Source: Lichenostomus cassidix (taxonomy: Eukaryota; Chordata; Aves; Passeriformes; Meliphagidae). Taken from it: a stretch of DNA of 64,000 nucleotides. The stretch spans positions 78,652,350 to 78,716,349 of the forward strand of contig CM039183.1 of the NCBI GenBank assembly GCA_008360975.2, read 5' to 3'. The stretch's first letter is position 1. Each line of letters opens with the position of its first letter. Shown one piece after another: positions 1 through 12,300 of the stretch. The position numbers and the translations under genes were made by a program. The notes under the pieces are model-generated. The model had not been told where the DNA came from, searched no databases, and saw only the letters and a program-made list of their open reading frames with translations.

Positions 1-1370
1 GACGCCAGTGAAGGCACTTAGTTAGCAGGATTCATTGCTAATTCAGGGACCTCAGCTGTAAGCTGAGACCTGTACAAGATCTGTGTGTTAGGTACTGTAG
101 AAAGGCAAGAAAACCACAGTTTCTCTGCCAGAGAACCTAATGGCCTAATCACTAAGTATGCTGATTTTTAAACCTTAAACCAACTTGCATAATCCAGAGC
201 TAACCAATGTGCCTCACAAAATGCCTGATAGAGAATCTGAGCATAGTTTTGGGGAAAAATGACTTTTTTGAAAGATAGCAGTTCTGTCACACAGTGACTT
301 TTCTACTTGCAGTCTAATAATACTTTAAATAATGTGTGCATTATAAATGGTTGTCAATGTTCTTTGCTTCTGAAAGCAAAGCTGTCGTCTGTATGTGTTA
401 GCAGAGGATTGCAACAGAAATTTGTATTTTCGTATTCAGTTTTGATTTCCTAACTCTATGCTGTTCATCTTGGAACTGTGGTAGCTTTCTGCTGTTGATC
501 ATATTCTTTCTTCTTATCAAGTTGTATTTGTCATCTTTCTTCCTAGCCTTCATAAACACCATTTGAAAGGATATTTTTTCTCAAATTTTAATAATCCTGA
601 TTTTGTTTTTTTTAAATTGAAACTGGATTCAGCTATTCAAACTCTTCTTTTGTGTGTTGTCTTTACAGCAGATGTCTCCTGAGAAGAAACATGAATCTCT
701 AACTTAATGTAAATTGACTTTTTCAGAAATTTTTTTTCTTCAAGTTCAACAGAAACCACTGTAACAGAAAACTGTGTGAATTTGCACCATTAATAGAAGT
801 TAGTCCCTCTCCTTACCTGCTGAGGTAATTTGTGTGTGACCAGTCTGGTCTAAAGCACTGGTTGCAGAAGTGATGTTAGCCCAAATAGCAGCATTAGCTG
901 CCTCTCCTTGTAATATTTTTGGCAGTCATGACAAGTATGAGTAGAGAAAACAGCAGTAACATCTTTAGCCATATGTACTGCTCCAACATTAATTTCTTGC
1001 CATGAACCACATTTGTTTTCAGCAGAATGAGTTCATTATGGAGTGTGTGCTCCAATTAGTTATTCTAAGTATTTCCTGGCTTATTGTGTCTTGAAATGAG
1101 TGTTGGACCTGGAGTATTAGAAGTATTTATCTGGTTTCTCTGAAGTCATGTTTGGATAATAAAAATGAAAAACGGAGGGGAAATGCTTGTAAAACTTTAT
1201 TTTTGCCTGTTCATAAGGTGACTTCTTTAAAGAAAAAAAATTATATAAAATAGCTCAAAGGGATTTGCAGATCATTAAACTCTTAAATATAGCATAAGAT
1301 GCTTGAAAACCCATATGTTCTATATTTTTATGGAGATTTTATAAAAATTTCTTTGAATGTTTAAAATTTT

Positions 1371-1588
1371 GTTAAGTTGTGGTTTAGGTTTGGGGTTTTT
1401 TTGGGTTTTTTTTTGTTTGTTTGTTGGTTGGTTTTCTTTTTGTTGTGTATTTTGTATTGTTTGGTTTGGTTTTTTTGGTTTTGTTTGTTTCTTTTTTTGT
1501 TTGGTTGGTTTTCAGTTTGTTTTTGTGGGGTTTTTATTGGTTTTGGTTTTGGGTTTTTTTTTTAATTGGTTTGGTTTGTTTTTTTTAA
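1371..1588. repeat. T/G-rich low-complexity tract
   Basis: For about 218 bases the + strand is almost entirely T and G, with only scattered A and C. It is built from irregular units such as TTTGG, TTGGTT and runs of T up to ten long. The apparent open frames over it (rich in Phe, Gly, Val, Leu) are a by-product of this composition and are not genes. Similar but much shorter T/G patches occur near 5237, 22718, 24642 and 45568. The tract could be an expanded, decayed simple repeat. Confidence 0.85.
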
Positions 1589-2071
1589 TATTCTGATCCT
1601 AAAGGGGTTTATGACATTGGGTGCCTGAAACTGTTTTGATGTAGCTCATACCTAGCAGGACTATACATACATTTTGTTGCTTCCTCAGCCTAAGAAGCTT
1701 TCCTTAAAAGAAGTTAATTTTGACTTGGATTCCACCCTAACAGTACTAGAGTACTATGAGAAGCCAAAATTGCTGAAGGCAAAAGCTTGACCAGCAAAAG
1801 AATAGCCTGCAAACAGCCATGCATACCAAAGATCATGTTTTCCTGAGGAGTGCATCTAGTTCTGCAGCTGAATTTCTCCTGGAGACAATCTTGAGAACGG
1901 AGTGGTGTGAGCAGTGTGGGATGATGTGTGACTGGCAACTAGTAGTGATGCCACTGATTTTTCATTTGGGATGCACTGGGGAAAAAGCTCATCCCTCGTA
2001 ACTGGAGAATGTTTTCAGTCTTTCAGCCAAAAGCATTCGTCTTGTTTGCATGTCCTTTTTTTGTTTGTTTT

Positions 2072-2101
2072 TTTTTAAGAATGGAATTTTTAAGAATGGA
2101 G
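2072..2101. repeat. Two-copy 15-bp tandem repeat
   Basis: TTTTTAAGAATGGAA (2072-2086) is followed directly by a second copy (2087-2101) that differs only in its last base. This is a simple local duplication in intron 1, placed after a T-rich run. Confidence 0.8.
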
Positions 2102-3635
2102 TTGTGGGGTTCTGTAAGTCTATTTGTTCATAAGATTGATTCAGATCTTGAGCAGACAAGTATTGCAGGCAGCTGTGGGGTTTTCTCAGAGCTTTGTCTG
2201 GCAGAGTGCTCCCCAGCTTCTGCTCAGAGGTACCAGCTGCTGCGGTGGGGGGCTGCAAGGGGTGGCGAGGTGCCAGGTCTCCTTTTTCTGGCCATTGCAG
2301 CAGATGTTGAGCATATCTGGGTCCCTCAGACTCATGTGCTTTTTTCATGATATCGTTGAAATTGGTTCACTGCACTTTTATGATTTAGATACGCAGAATG
2401 AGTTTTTTAACCAAGAGATTTTTACTTTTTGATGGAGTCTGAGACAGTGACGAACCTACTTTTCTGTCCCCAAAATACTCTAGAGACTGTCATTTTCTTC
2501 TAGCAGTATCTCAGACCAGCAATCTGCAGATATCTTTCTTATAGAATAGATTGTACTTCTAGATGTGCATCCTTGCTAGAACTTTTCACCTTCCTCCTCG
2601 TTTCTTCCTTCCCCCTTCATGGATCCTGTAGGCTCAAATATACATGCGAGTACTTGAGGTTGAGTACTGCCGGTAGTGGTTGTCTCCTGAGTCCCTTAAG
2701 TCTTACAAGCCTTGATTTTCACCTTCCAGAGGCTTGTGAAAGAATCATTGAGATAGAGAACCTTGGTGTAGATGGCTTCCTCTTCTAAGCTAGCCTCTTT
2801 CTGCATGCTATTAGGCTAATACTTTTGTGGCACATGTGCAGTGAGGCCAACAGGAGGAAATGAGCTATTCTTCTAAATTAGTTGAAAATTTTAAAAATGA
2901 AAGTTTCTATCTACTAGAACAAAAGATGCATGGGTTTAGGGGGAAATTAGAGAAGGATCCCTGTAATGAATACTGGCTACCCTTTAGTGAAGCTGAATCG
3001 CATTAGCACATGAACAGGATGCACATATTGCTTTAGTACACTCTCTTTTTATAGAGAGGTTTATATAAACCTAGCAATTATATGAGCTTCACATTTTCTA
3101 TCTGAAGAAAAACTATGTCAGTGCAGTCTAGTTTGTATCAAGAGAGAAAACTTGTCTCTGTTGACTGTGAACAGGGACTGAGACAGTTCTTGAAGTATTT
3201 TGAATGTGCTCTCTGTCTTTTCAAGCACTGCTTGAAAATTCAGTCGAAAGCCAGTGCAAAAAGCTGTCTAATACAAGATGATGTTATGCTGTTTATTCTG
3301 TTTCATGGCTTTTCAGTATTGCAACAGAACAAGGGTATTGATGTATATGTAACTGCACTAGAACAATATTGTAGGTGGGGGGCTTTGGGGGATCAGAGAT
3401 TATGAGCAGAGAACAGATAGTTAAGAGCGAAGTTGATAACCAACAGACATTAAACAATGAAAGAATACTGAATGATGTGCAGTAATAAAAATCAGTGCTA
3501 CAATACAAAACTTCACAACATTACAAATGGAGAGACAAATTCAGAATTAAATATATTTGCAATGAGATAAATTTCTTGAAACTCAGAGAACTTTCTTGGT
3601 ACAACTGAGAATCTGAAAGGATATTTATGCCTAAG

Positions 3636-3698
3636 GAAAAATAAAACAAAAACAAACAAAAAAACCCAACAAAGCAAAAAAAGTGCCCCAAAACACCC
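3636..3698. repeat. A/C-rich low-complexity tract
   Basis: This roughly 60-base stretch is nearly all A and C, with A runs separated by single C or CCC. It is the strand complement of the T/G-rich type seen at 1371-1588. I see no attached retroelement body on either side. Confidence 0.65.
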
Positions 3699-5950
3699 TA
3701 AATTTTGACCAGAAGGTCTGTGAGAAAGGAAGCTAATGAGATGGCTGAAGAACAACTTGCTTTTGCCAAAAGCAAACCAGAGCATATGAAGAAACATGTG
3801 AAACAGAACTCTTGAAGAATTGCAAACTCTTAACTGGGAGGGTTGATAATAACTATACGTTTCATCTCTATGATGTATATGATGCATAAAGCAGTGAATA
3901 AACCAAAACTAATTAGGGAAAGGAAAATATTTATGGTTGCAGTCTCTTGCCCTGATGCTGCTTTTAGATTGTTATGCTGTTGTTCTTCTTTAAAAATTTA
4001 TTTGTAGTACAAGCTGCAGAATAAAAACACCCACAATGTTTATAATGGTTGGGATGCTAGGTGATGGAAGTCTGTCTCATGCAGGTGTGCACATACTATG
4101 CCTCTCAGGCAGGGAAAGGAGTGTGCAAAGCAAGCTGGACCTAGAGCCCTCTCTGCTGGATGGCTGGGAAACAACACTTCAAACAGGAAAAAAGAATTTT
4201 GATGTAGAAAAGAAAATCTGAGCCTAGCACAAGAAATCTAAGCATAAATAATAAATCCTACATAGTTGTGGTCTTCTCTATTATAAGCAGATGGAATAGC
4301 ATACACATTTCATAAACTGGCCTTATTAAATTATCAGGTGATATATTTTAATGATAACTATTTTGAGCACCTACAGGATCTGAGAGGGGAAAAAAAATAT
4401 GATTTCATCTTAGAAGTTTGAAAAATTCATAATATCTGTGCCAAAGATGAATATTCAAATGAAGGATTTTCTAAGTCTATATAGCCTTGGGGGTGTAGGT
4501 GGGTGCTGTGTTTTTGTAGTAATGAACCAAAGAAATTAACACTTACTGTGCAAAATGTAGTAATATGTGGAAAATGTGCTATTCCAAGATGAAGTACTTT
4601 TTTAAAAAGGCATTTGGCAAGATGTAACACAGGTGTTTGCTTTAAAATAAAATATATTTTCCAGTAGGAGGGGAAACCCTATCATAGTAATTAAAGTCCA
4701 TATTTTATTTCTAATGTAAAGGGAAACACAGACTTTCAGATTTTTTTTTTCATTCCATTTGACTAATGGAAACAGGGGAAAGGAGAATTGCAGAGAATAA
4801 CTGGATTGCCACTTTACTGCCAGCACTAGAAGATCCACTAGAACTATGCAGCTCCCTGAAGTCCATGCATTTGGAACTGATTCTGAAGTGTGCGTGAGCA
4901 CACGGGAGTTTTTTAAGCCCCAAAAAGTCTACTGGAGATAAGAGGGATCAACATTGAATAAACTTGTGAGAAGTGTTGACTCTTCCTTTTTCCATTGTTT
5001 TTCAAGATGGGATAGCAGCTGAAGACATATCTGGTCACAGAAAATTCATTAGGAAAAAAAAATCAGGCTTTGTGTACGCTTTTGGAAACCTCTGAAATCT
5101 TACGTGCATGCAGAACTGCAGCAAAACAATTACTGAACTTTATTACACTTGGTTTCCCTTCATTTCCTGTCTAGGGTAGGAGAAGCATATTCTGGAAATG
5201 TTTGATGTTTTTGTAAAGTGTTCGTTATAAAATATTTCTGGGTTTGTTTTGGTTTTTTTTTTTGAGTTGTCATTTCACTTAAGGGTATCAACTTGATTAA
5301 TGGCATTATAGTGCAGATGGTGTGATAGGGTTGCTTTAGGGTTTTTTCCTACTTTTTTTCAAGTCACAATGACATAACCACTTGAAAATTTAAAGTAAAA
5401 ATGGTGTAGGAAATGTAGGCTAGTAAGATACAGGAAGATTTTGTAATATATTTTTGTTCTGTAAGAATAAGCCCTGTGAGGTGAATATTTCTGAGAAATA
5501 TAAAACAAACCAGAAACAAAAAAGACGAGCCTGCCTACGTAACCAGTCTAACTGGCATGAATTTATCACATTGTATCACTCAGCAAGTGTTTTGTGAAAG
5601 GCAGTAAGGACATTGTGTAAAGGACTGAGTTTGTTCTCTTGAAAAGACAAGAGTAGTGAAAATGTAGACTGAAGGAAGCCTTTTGTATTTATGCTCTTGC
5701 TTTCCCTGTTTTTTCCTATCATTTGTTCACCTAGCTAATTCTAATGATAGCATGAACAAAGACATTTTAAAATACGTGTTTAAAGAGGTGGTTGTGAAAG
5801 TACCTCAGTAGTATATATTTTGCACAGGAGAATAAATGCAGAAACACTACATTGCTATTTTTTCTTCTTTAGTCTCAAGGTGTTTTCTCAAATTTTTTTT
5901 TATAAGAAAGTATTTTTTATATAGCTGTATCATAGATAAAGGATACATAA

Positions 5951-6158
5951 TTATTTCTGCCTTGAAGTAGTCCCTTCATGATGTACCTCATTCTTTCATA
6001 TGTTTCAAGACATTTAAGGCAATTTCAGCTACTTGTTTCTACTTGAATTGCTGGAACTTCTCTTCACCTTTAACTTAAAAACATGAAGAAAAAGGAGCTT
6101 TACCTCATTATTATATGCATTTCTTGACTAGGAAAGAATTTCTTCAGGAAAGGAAAAA
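5951..6158 (+). repeat. Direct repeat arm A (0.2 kb) upstream of exon 2
   Basis: This block aligns end to end with 8071-8275 in the same orientation. By eye there are 14 substitutions (12 of them transitions), one 4-base gap and one 1-base gap over about 205 bases, roughly 93% identity without gaps. Both arms begin near TTCTGCCTTGAAGTAG and end in GGAAAGGAAAAA. Similarity stops abruptly on both sides. It could be a local segmental duplication or two copies of an interspersed repeat I do not recognise. Confidence 0.9.
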
Positions 6159-6215
6159 ATCCACTATTTAATGATAAATAATTAAATATTAGGCAACTGT
6201 GTAATGGCTTCCTTA

Positions 6216-6242
6216 TGTGTGTATACACACACACACACGTGT
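6216..6242. repeat. Short (GT)n-(AC)n microsatellite with palindromic centre
   Basis: A brief GTGTGT run turns into an ACACAC run of about eight units around a TATA centre, so GTGTGTATACACAC is a perfect 14-base palindrome. Alternating purine-pyrimidine sequence of this kind is common in introns. Confidence 0.8.
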
Positions 6243-7036
6243 CTTGGTAGAGTAATAACTGCCACCTAACCTCTACTACATGAACTTTAGAATATGTTTA
6301 AGCTACCTGATAAGCATATTGTGAAGTCACAGACAGCTCTAGCATTAACCTAAGAGAGGCCTCAAGGACATGTGCATATCAGCCGGTACTGACTCTGGAG
6401 CAGCAGCAGTGCAGGTGGAATGGTGCTAAAGGAGAGCTGCAAAGTGTCTGTGGAACCACCGACCAGGGGCTAGAGTGTGAAACAAATGCATACATTTCAA
6501 AGTTCATATATGCAAAAACTCTGACTTTTCTTTTTATCCCCTGAAGCTGTCAAAGGTCTGATCCTGTCCATCAGTTCTGCCTGGCTGTAGTTAGCACAGC
6601 AGAGTAAAACTTCAGCAGCCAGAGTGCTTGCTGCTGGTGTGCTAAACCCATGCTCATGTTTCTGCTGTAAAGGCACCATCTTTCTTATAGTAGCTTCAGT
6701 AATTTCCAAAGGTATTTTAGACATTAAAAACCAGCAAAAGAGTGGAGTGAATATATGGCTGCTTTCTTCTTCACCTGTAACTTACCAGTTTTGCAGGTGG
6801 TACTCTTGTGGTGTCAGGAGACCTTAACTTGTTCTGTGCTGGGATGGAGTTATTGTACTGTACAGGCCTGTTCTCTTATGGCTGAATAAAACCTTTCCCC
6901 AAAATAATTGCACAATTCTAAATTCTGTTTTTTTCTGATGCTGACTTTACGTGTGTTATGATTTGTTGCAGAATTTTTCTTAAATTAATTACCTCTCATA
7001 TACATCTATACGTGGTTTTTATTTTTATTTTTTCAG

Positions 7037-7170
7037 GGCATGGCTTTTACCTTGGAGGAGAGGCAACAATTGAATATTCATGGATTATTGCCACCTTGCT
7101 TTCTCGGTCAAGATGCTCAGGTTTATACAATTCTTAAGAATTTTGAAAGGCTGACAAGTGACCTAGACAG
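7037..7170 (+). CDS. ME1: ME1 exon 2 (NADP-malic enzyme, start of malic N-terminal domain)
   Basis: This exon of 134 nt begins in phase 0 after a TTTTTCAG-type acceptor and ends after two bases of an Arg codon at donor GTAAAG. It encodes 44 full residues, starting GMAFTLEERQQLNIHGLLPP and ending in ERLTSDLD plus the split Arg. The block is the hallmark amino-terminal segment of animal malic enzymes, where it helps build the tetramer interface and the start of the malic_N fold. QLNIHGLLPP fits ME1 rather than ME3 or ME2. The upstream neighbour (exon 1, with the start codon) is outside the window. The exon is flanked by a 0.2-kb direct repeat (5951-6158 and 8071-8275), which is unusual. Because 134 is not a multiple of three, loss of this exon would shift the frame. 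Confidence 0.95.
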
Positions 7171-7350
7171 GTAAAGTATGGCTATGAAACTTTATCCTAC
7201 TTAACAATTCATGAGTCTCTTACTTTTTTCTGTATAGTAGTATAGATGGAATTTTGGGGTATTTTTTCCTACTGTGGTTGTTGATTATTGGAAATTGTTA
7301 AGCTAAATACATATTTTTGCTAGAATGCTTCAAAATATCAACTCCTACTT

Positions 7351-7388
7351 TGAAATTGTAATGTTGTAATTGAAATTGTAATTGTAAT
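7351..7388. repeat. Short degenerate tandem repeat (GAAATTGTAAT units)
   Basis: TTGAAATTGTAATGTTGTAA is followed at once by a near-copy, TTGAAATTGTAATTGTAAT. This is a small slippage-type repeat about 180 bases into intron 2. Confidence 0.7.
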
Positions 7389-8070
7389 CTTCCAGAGCTG
7401 TTACAAGAACTTACTTTGGTGACCAAATGATACAAAGGTCATCAGAAGCAAATGAACTCATGTGAAACTAAAGGTCTATAATGACTTTACATGCATGTAG
7501 ATACATATGCATCACAACATACAAAATATATAAAATACTATAAAACTAATATGTAACATAATATTGCTTGGGGTTTTTTAGGGAAAAAAAATCTGAGAAG
7601 GGCTTTAAACATTTATGCATAATAATTTTTTTTCCTAAAAAAATTGTATTTTACAGGCCCTAGAACAAAACAGTGTTTCTTCATTTCTTTTCTCCCGTGC
7701 CTTGCTCTGTTGTGGGATGTCTTGTTACCTGTATGTAATACATGGCCTTTAGCTATCCATCTGTTGGTGACAAGGCTTCTTTATAATTTGAAGTTGCCAC
7801 AACCTTTGTTTTTTATGGAGTCAGAATAGGATGAGGACAGCTTTCCTTGCACATGAAGAGCTCAAAATTATGGTACCTTTTGTAGGTTAACTATTCTCCA
7901 GAGCTCTCAGGAAGGTCATTATCAGTTACCACACGGTAGTAGCTTCCCAGGCTAGAATGCTTATTAGTCTGAGTCCCCACATGTGAAGCAAAGTGTAAAA
8001 TTTCCCTGATTCAACCACTGGTGTTATAATAGAAAAATCTTTCTCTGTCCTTCTGTCCCCATCTCCTCCA

Positions 8071-8275
8071 TTATTCTGCCTTGAAGTAGTCCCTTCATGA
8101 TGCACTTCATTCATATGTTTCAAGACATTCAAGGCAGTTTCAACTGCTTGTTTCTACTTGAATTGCTGGAATTTCTCTTCACCTATAACTTAAAAACATG
8201 AAGAAAAAGGGTCTTTACCTCATTATTGTATGCATTTCTTAACTAGAAAAGAATTTCTTCGGGAAAGGAAAAAAA
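8071..8275 (+). repeat. Direct repeat arm B (0.2 kb) downstream of exon 2
   Basis: This is the second copy of the block at 5951-6158, in the same orientation and about 2.1 kb further on, with exon 2 between the arms. Relative to arm A it lacks four bases (a CTTT-type gap near 8112) and one T near its start, and it has a longer terminal A run. A short open frame on the - strand (7926-8132) overlaps it and is not a gene. Confidence 0.9.
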
Positions 8276-9239
8276 AAGATGAGTTTTAAATGACAGAGTA
8301 TTAAAACTTTGAATAATATGCCTTTTGAGCTGCAGTAAAACACTGCATACTGAAGTTTTGATTGCAATGGGAATTATGAAACAAAAATAACTGTCTCCAG
8401 GTATTGTGGGAATACTTTGCAGAAAACTATCTTAATTATGTTAAAACAAAGCAAAATCTGTCTGTCTTGGGGGTGGGAGAGGAAAGATGTTTTTTAAAGT
8501 ACAATTAATCCATGTATAATAGACACAAATAATATGTAATAAAGAAACATAATATGGTTACAAGTAAACGTAAAGAAAAGGTTTTCCAGAAGCCATTTGC
8601 TTCAGAGAATATTTTTCCAAAACTGCCCGTGTTAAGCTTAAGATCTGTAAATACTTAATTAAACAAAATCTTGGTGTCATTCTTTCCTACCTGTGAGTCT
8701 TCTTTGGCATTTTCTCTTTTCTAAAAGCATAGTTGGGTAAGGAAAAAATTTGTTTCCTGCTCCTGAGACCAGACGTCTGTAAAACAGAAGTGCTAACATT
8801 AAATTCTTCCATCCATGTATCTTGAGCATTAGACTTTAGCTTGCCATTTTATACCATAAAGCCAGTTTTAATGATAATGCCTGCTTTAGTTTAAAGGTTA
8901 TATTGTACTGTGCAGCTTTGCAATACAAATTTATTATTGTTAATTCCGTTTTAGTGACGCAGTTTGACTGACAAAACTAGCAAGTCTTCAGTTCACAGAA
9001 ATAGCTTGAAACTATTGCAAGTTAGGCCTTTTGCTCACTAATGTGTCCACTAGTCAGAATACTTCAATTAAGATTTTAGTAATTAACATATAAAAAAAGT
9101 GAATAGCTGTGTTTAATTCTCAGTCTTATTCTGTGGCATGTGTCTGTGGGATTTTCTCAGCTGTAGTTTGTGGTCCATGTATTTGAATCTTCTCCTTCCC
9201 TGTGCTGAGTGAATAAACAGTGTGGCCCCTTGTATAATG

Positions 9240-9372
9240 CTGGATAAGCTGTGGTGGGATTTCCATCCACAGGAGATATTCAAAAACCTGGGCAAACTGC
9301 TCTAGCTGACTCTGCTTTGAGCAGGGCATCAGGTGAGGCAATCTTCAGAGGTCCCTTCCAACCTGCACTAGT
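9240..9372 (+). mobile_element. CR1 LINE 3' fragment, sense strand
   Basis: The stretch reads as a decayed CR1 3' end: a GGAGATATTCAAAA block, then CTGGGCAAACTGCTCTAGCT, TGCTTTGAGCAGGGCATCAG and CTTCAGAGGTCCCTTCCAAC. This is the usual order in avian CR1 non-LTR retrotransposons. About 20 to 30 bases seem to be missing between the first two blocks compared with the consensus I remember. The terminal ATTCTRTGATTCTGTG repeat is absent or eroded. It is heavily 5' truncated and non-functional. Confidence 0.8.
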
Positions 9373-12300
9373 GTATGCTTTCATAACACAAGTCCATAGT
9401 AGTTATGAAATAAGCTTTCAGGGATAATCTTGGATCAATGCAAATTTCTATAAATTAAGTCAGGTTGTCCCTTAAAAATATTAAATTATATAAATCCACA
9501 AGTAACCCTCAAATGGAGTTGTTTCTTTAAGAAACCATATTTATTGATCATAGAAATAAAACAACACACTTTTGAGATAATGTTAGTGTAGGAGGTAATA
9601 TAAAGGCTGGTCTTTTTTGGAGGCCTCCAGGGGCAGATATGGAAAATGTCTACGAAATGCTCACCACCCCATGGCTGAATACAGTTTTATAAGTTTAGCA
9701 AATTAGCGTATTTGACAAAAGTCACCAACTAGAGACATAAGAGGTGGGGTAATTTTCCCCAGTTCAACCTTCTCTAAATCCTCCCTTCCTCAGATGGAAA
9801 CTAAACTTTGTTTATGAAAATGTGTCTTGAAGAGCTGCTTTCAGCTTTGGTTCCCAGGGAGAATCAAGATAGGATAGGAGCCTTGGAATGTGTTTTGCCG
9901 TTCTGCCTAGAGAAAATATAGGGAAAAAGTACTGTCACTACAAATACAACAATAGGCTACAAATATAGGTGTAAAGAATACAGGGAATATATAAAAGTAA
10001 AAAGGCAAAAATCAATCCGGCATCATGTGAACACCTAGTAGATCTAAATTGATTATTCATGCCATGCTGTGTTTTGATTAAAAAATATTTTCCTCATGTA
10101 TTATTGGGGCTTTATATTGCTGTGGTGTTTTCTCCATTTTTTAGCAAAATATAATTATTTGTGTTACATGTGTTGGTCTATATTTAAGACCACTGATGGA
10201 AAGACTTGGTAACATTTGCATGCAGAAGATACTTCCTTTAAGACTGTCAGCAGTGACATTTTGGGCTCCTTTGCAGATAAAATGATTGTTTGAATTGAGT
10301 GTGCAAGAGGTTGCATGTGCAAAATGTGATTTGCAGGTGTGTTTGTAAGTCAAGTGTCTGACAATTTCTTTGGAGGATGTCGGTAATGAGTGTGCTTGGA
10401 GAACATGTGCATTACATATATGTGAGCTCTGGTCTCCTATGTTTATACGTGTATCAAAGAATTTTAAAGAGGAGTGACTGTGATCCTGCCACAGTTACTC
10501 CTTGAATCTCTACTGATAAAGAATGCCAGAAGATTTTGACTGTTTTAACTGGAACTTGAAAGGAAATCTCGAGTGCTGCCTATAAAGGCAGGTGCTCAAA
10601 GACAATCTTGCATTCAAGAGCCTGCAGTTACTGCCTTCTGCTGAGTGTAAATGTCCTAATTCTAGAAAAAAAACCCCATGGTTCTCGCAGTATGCATCTG
10701 GCATAGTTTTTGCTCCCATAGAAACAGTGATTGAAAAGAGGTTAAGGGAGGCTGTTGTTTTCTTTCTGGAGCATGGCAGTGGGTGTATTCTTGAGTGTTT
10801 TATGTCCAAAACCAAAAGATTAGGTGCAAGCATTTAGATATTGCAGAGGTGGAAGCTGTTAAATACCTTAGACAGAAAGGTATTGTCTGATGAAACATAA
10901 ATGCTGTACATGACAGTATCTTATGCTAGCAGGATTGCCCTGGTTTAGTTTGGAAAGAGGGTGTGTGTGAATTCATAAAGTTAAACTGATAAATAGTATC
11001 ATGGCATGACACATTTTGGCACAGCTGAAGTGCCTTTGCAAACTTGTAGCATGAAATTGTTGTACTCTGAAATACCAAGAGTTCATACACCAAATGAATG
11101 TGGAACTGCAGCAAAGCAATTCCCTGGTATGCTTGGCAAAAGGGACACCAATAAGAGGAAATAATTCTATTCCTCTAACTTAATTTGGAAAAGCTGTCGT
11201 GGATTCTGCAAGTAATTTAATTTTTTTCTCCCCTGTATGTTCTTAATTGTATTTCTTCTTTCTCTGTATTGATACTGATATTGGAAATTGCTCCTGGCAC
11301 AGTGACATCTTCTGCCTGAGCTTTGCTTTTTTCACAGAGTCATACTGGTAAAATGTTATACTGGATGTGTTAGCATTAGGAGAGGGGCCATCAAATGCTT
11401 TTCCAGAGAATGCCATCTTATTTTGTTTTTTCTTAAAGTTTTCTGTCTTTAAATCATTTCTATATGGCTACTGATGATGCAGAGTAATGGAGCTAAGTGT
11501 CTTACACAGATTAAAAATAATAGCCTTTCCTCCCACCTTCCTTTATTTACTCTCCTATCTTTTAGGATAAGAGTGAACAAATCTGGGGCTTGTTCTGTTT
11601 TCACCTTTCCTTTAGTCTTGTAAAATGCATGCCAGTGATAGTTGGGCCTATTATCCTAAAAAACGGTCAGTAGTTTTCCGGTTATTATATCAGTTTTCTT
11701 TTGGGTTTTGGATGGTATGTGGTTTATATCCTTTTGTTGCTACTGTATTTCATTTCCCTCATAATAGTAGACTAGTATGAAGCATTCTTAGGTGAAGTAA
11801 AGGCAAGGAGGGAAAAGTGCCACACTGAAATTTGAATGCTTGGCAGTCTCCTCTGTCTGACTGGCCAGACCTTGGTTTTTGTCCTCTGAAACTCTTCCCT
11901 GAAATCTTCATTCAAGACTCCTTGTCTGAGGACGGATAATATTTTTCTCCCTTTTTATAACACAAGTGATTGTTCTCAGTGTGTTATTGCTTGTTTTCAT
12001 TATGTTTTCAATTAAATGTGGGCTTCAATAAAAGATTCCATTAAATACTGAATTTTAAATATATTTTTAAACACAATGCTGAAAAACACTTTGTGCTTCT
12101 AGTTGTGAAGATACTTGGATGATGCTAAAAGATGCATTGTAACCAACACCACATTGAGGATGAAGCATTTTTGGTTTTCCCTTTTGAAAGAATTTTTGAG
12201 AAATTTGATACCCCTAACCTAGCAAATTATGATGTTGAGAAAGGAGACATATACCTGCCATTGAAAAGTAACCTGATAAAATTGCACTTCTCTAGAAATA

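Larger units (their letters stand above)
1..7036 (+). other. ME1: ME1 intron 1, 3' part
   Basis: AT-rich intronic sequence with no exon I can support. It contains a T/G-rich tract (1371-1588), a 2 x 15 bp tandem repeat (2072-2101), a GC-richer patch near 2160-2330, an A/C-rich tract (3636-3698), the first arm of a 0.2-kb direct repeat (5951-6158) and a short (GT/CA) palindromic microsatellite (6216-6242). It ends in a T-rich polypyrimidine tract and CAG acceptor just before 7037. Open frames here reach about 124 codons but show no known domain. Confidence 0.85.

Noticed and set aside
1384..1412. Telomere-like TTTAGG/TTTGGGG units
   Set aside because: Units are irregular and are part of the wider T/G-rich tract, so this is not an interstitial telomere array.
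1357..1596. Hydrophobic open frames that look like membrane proteins
   Set aside because: They are translations of the T/G-rich tract; Phe, Gly, Val and Leu codons follow directly from that composition.
3513..3887. 124-codon open frame, - strand
   Set aside because: It crosses the A/C-rich low-complexity tract, which yields a Phe/Leu/Val-rich run; no domain or gene context.
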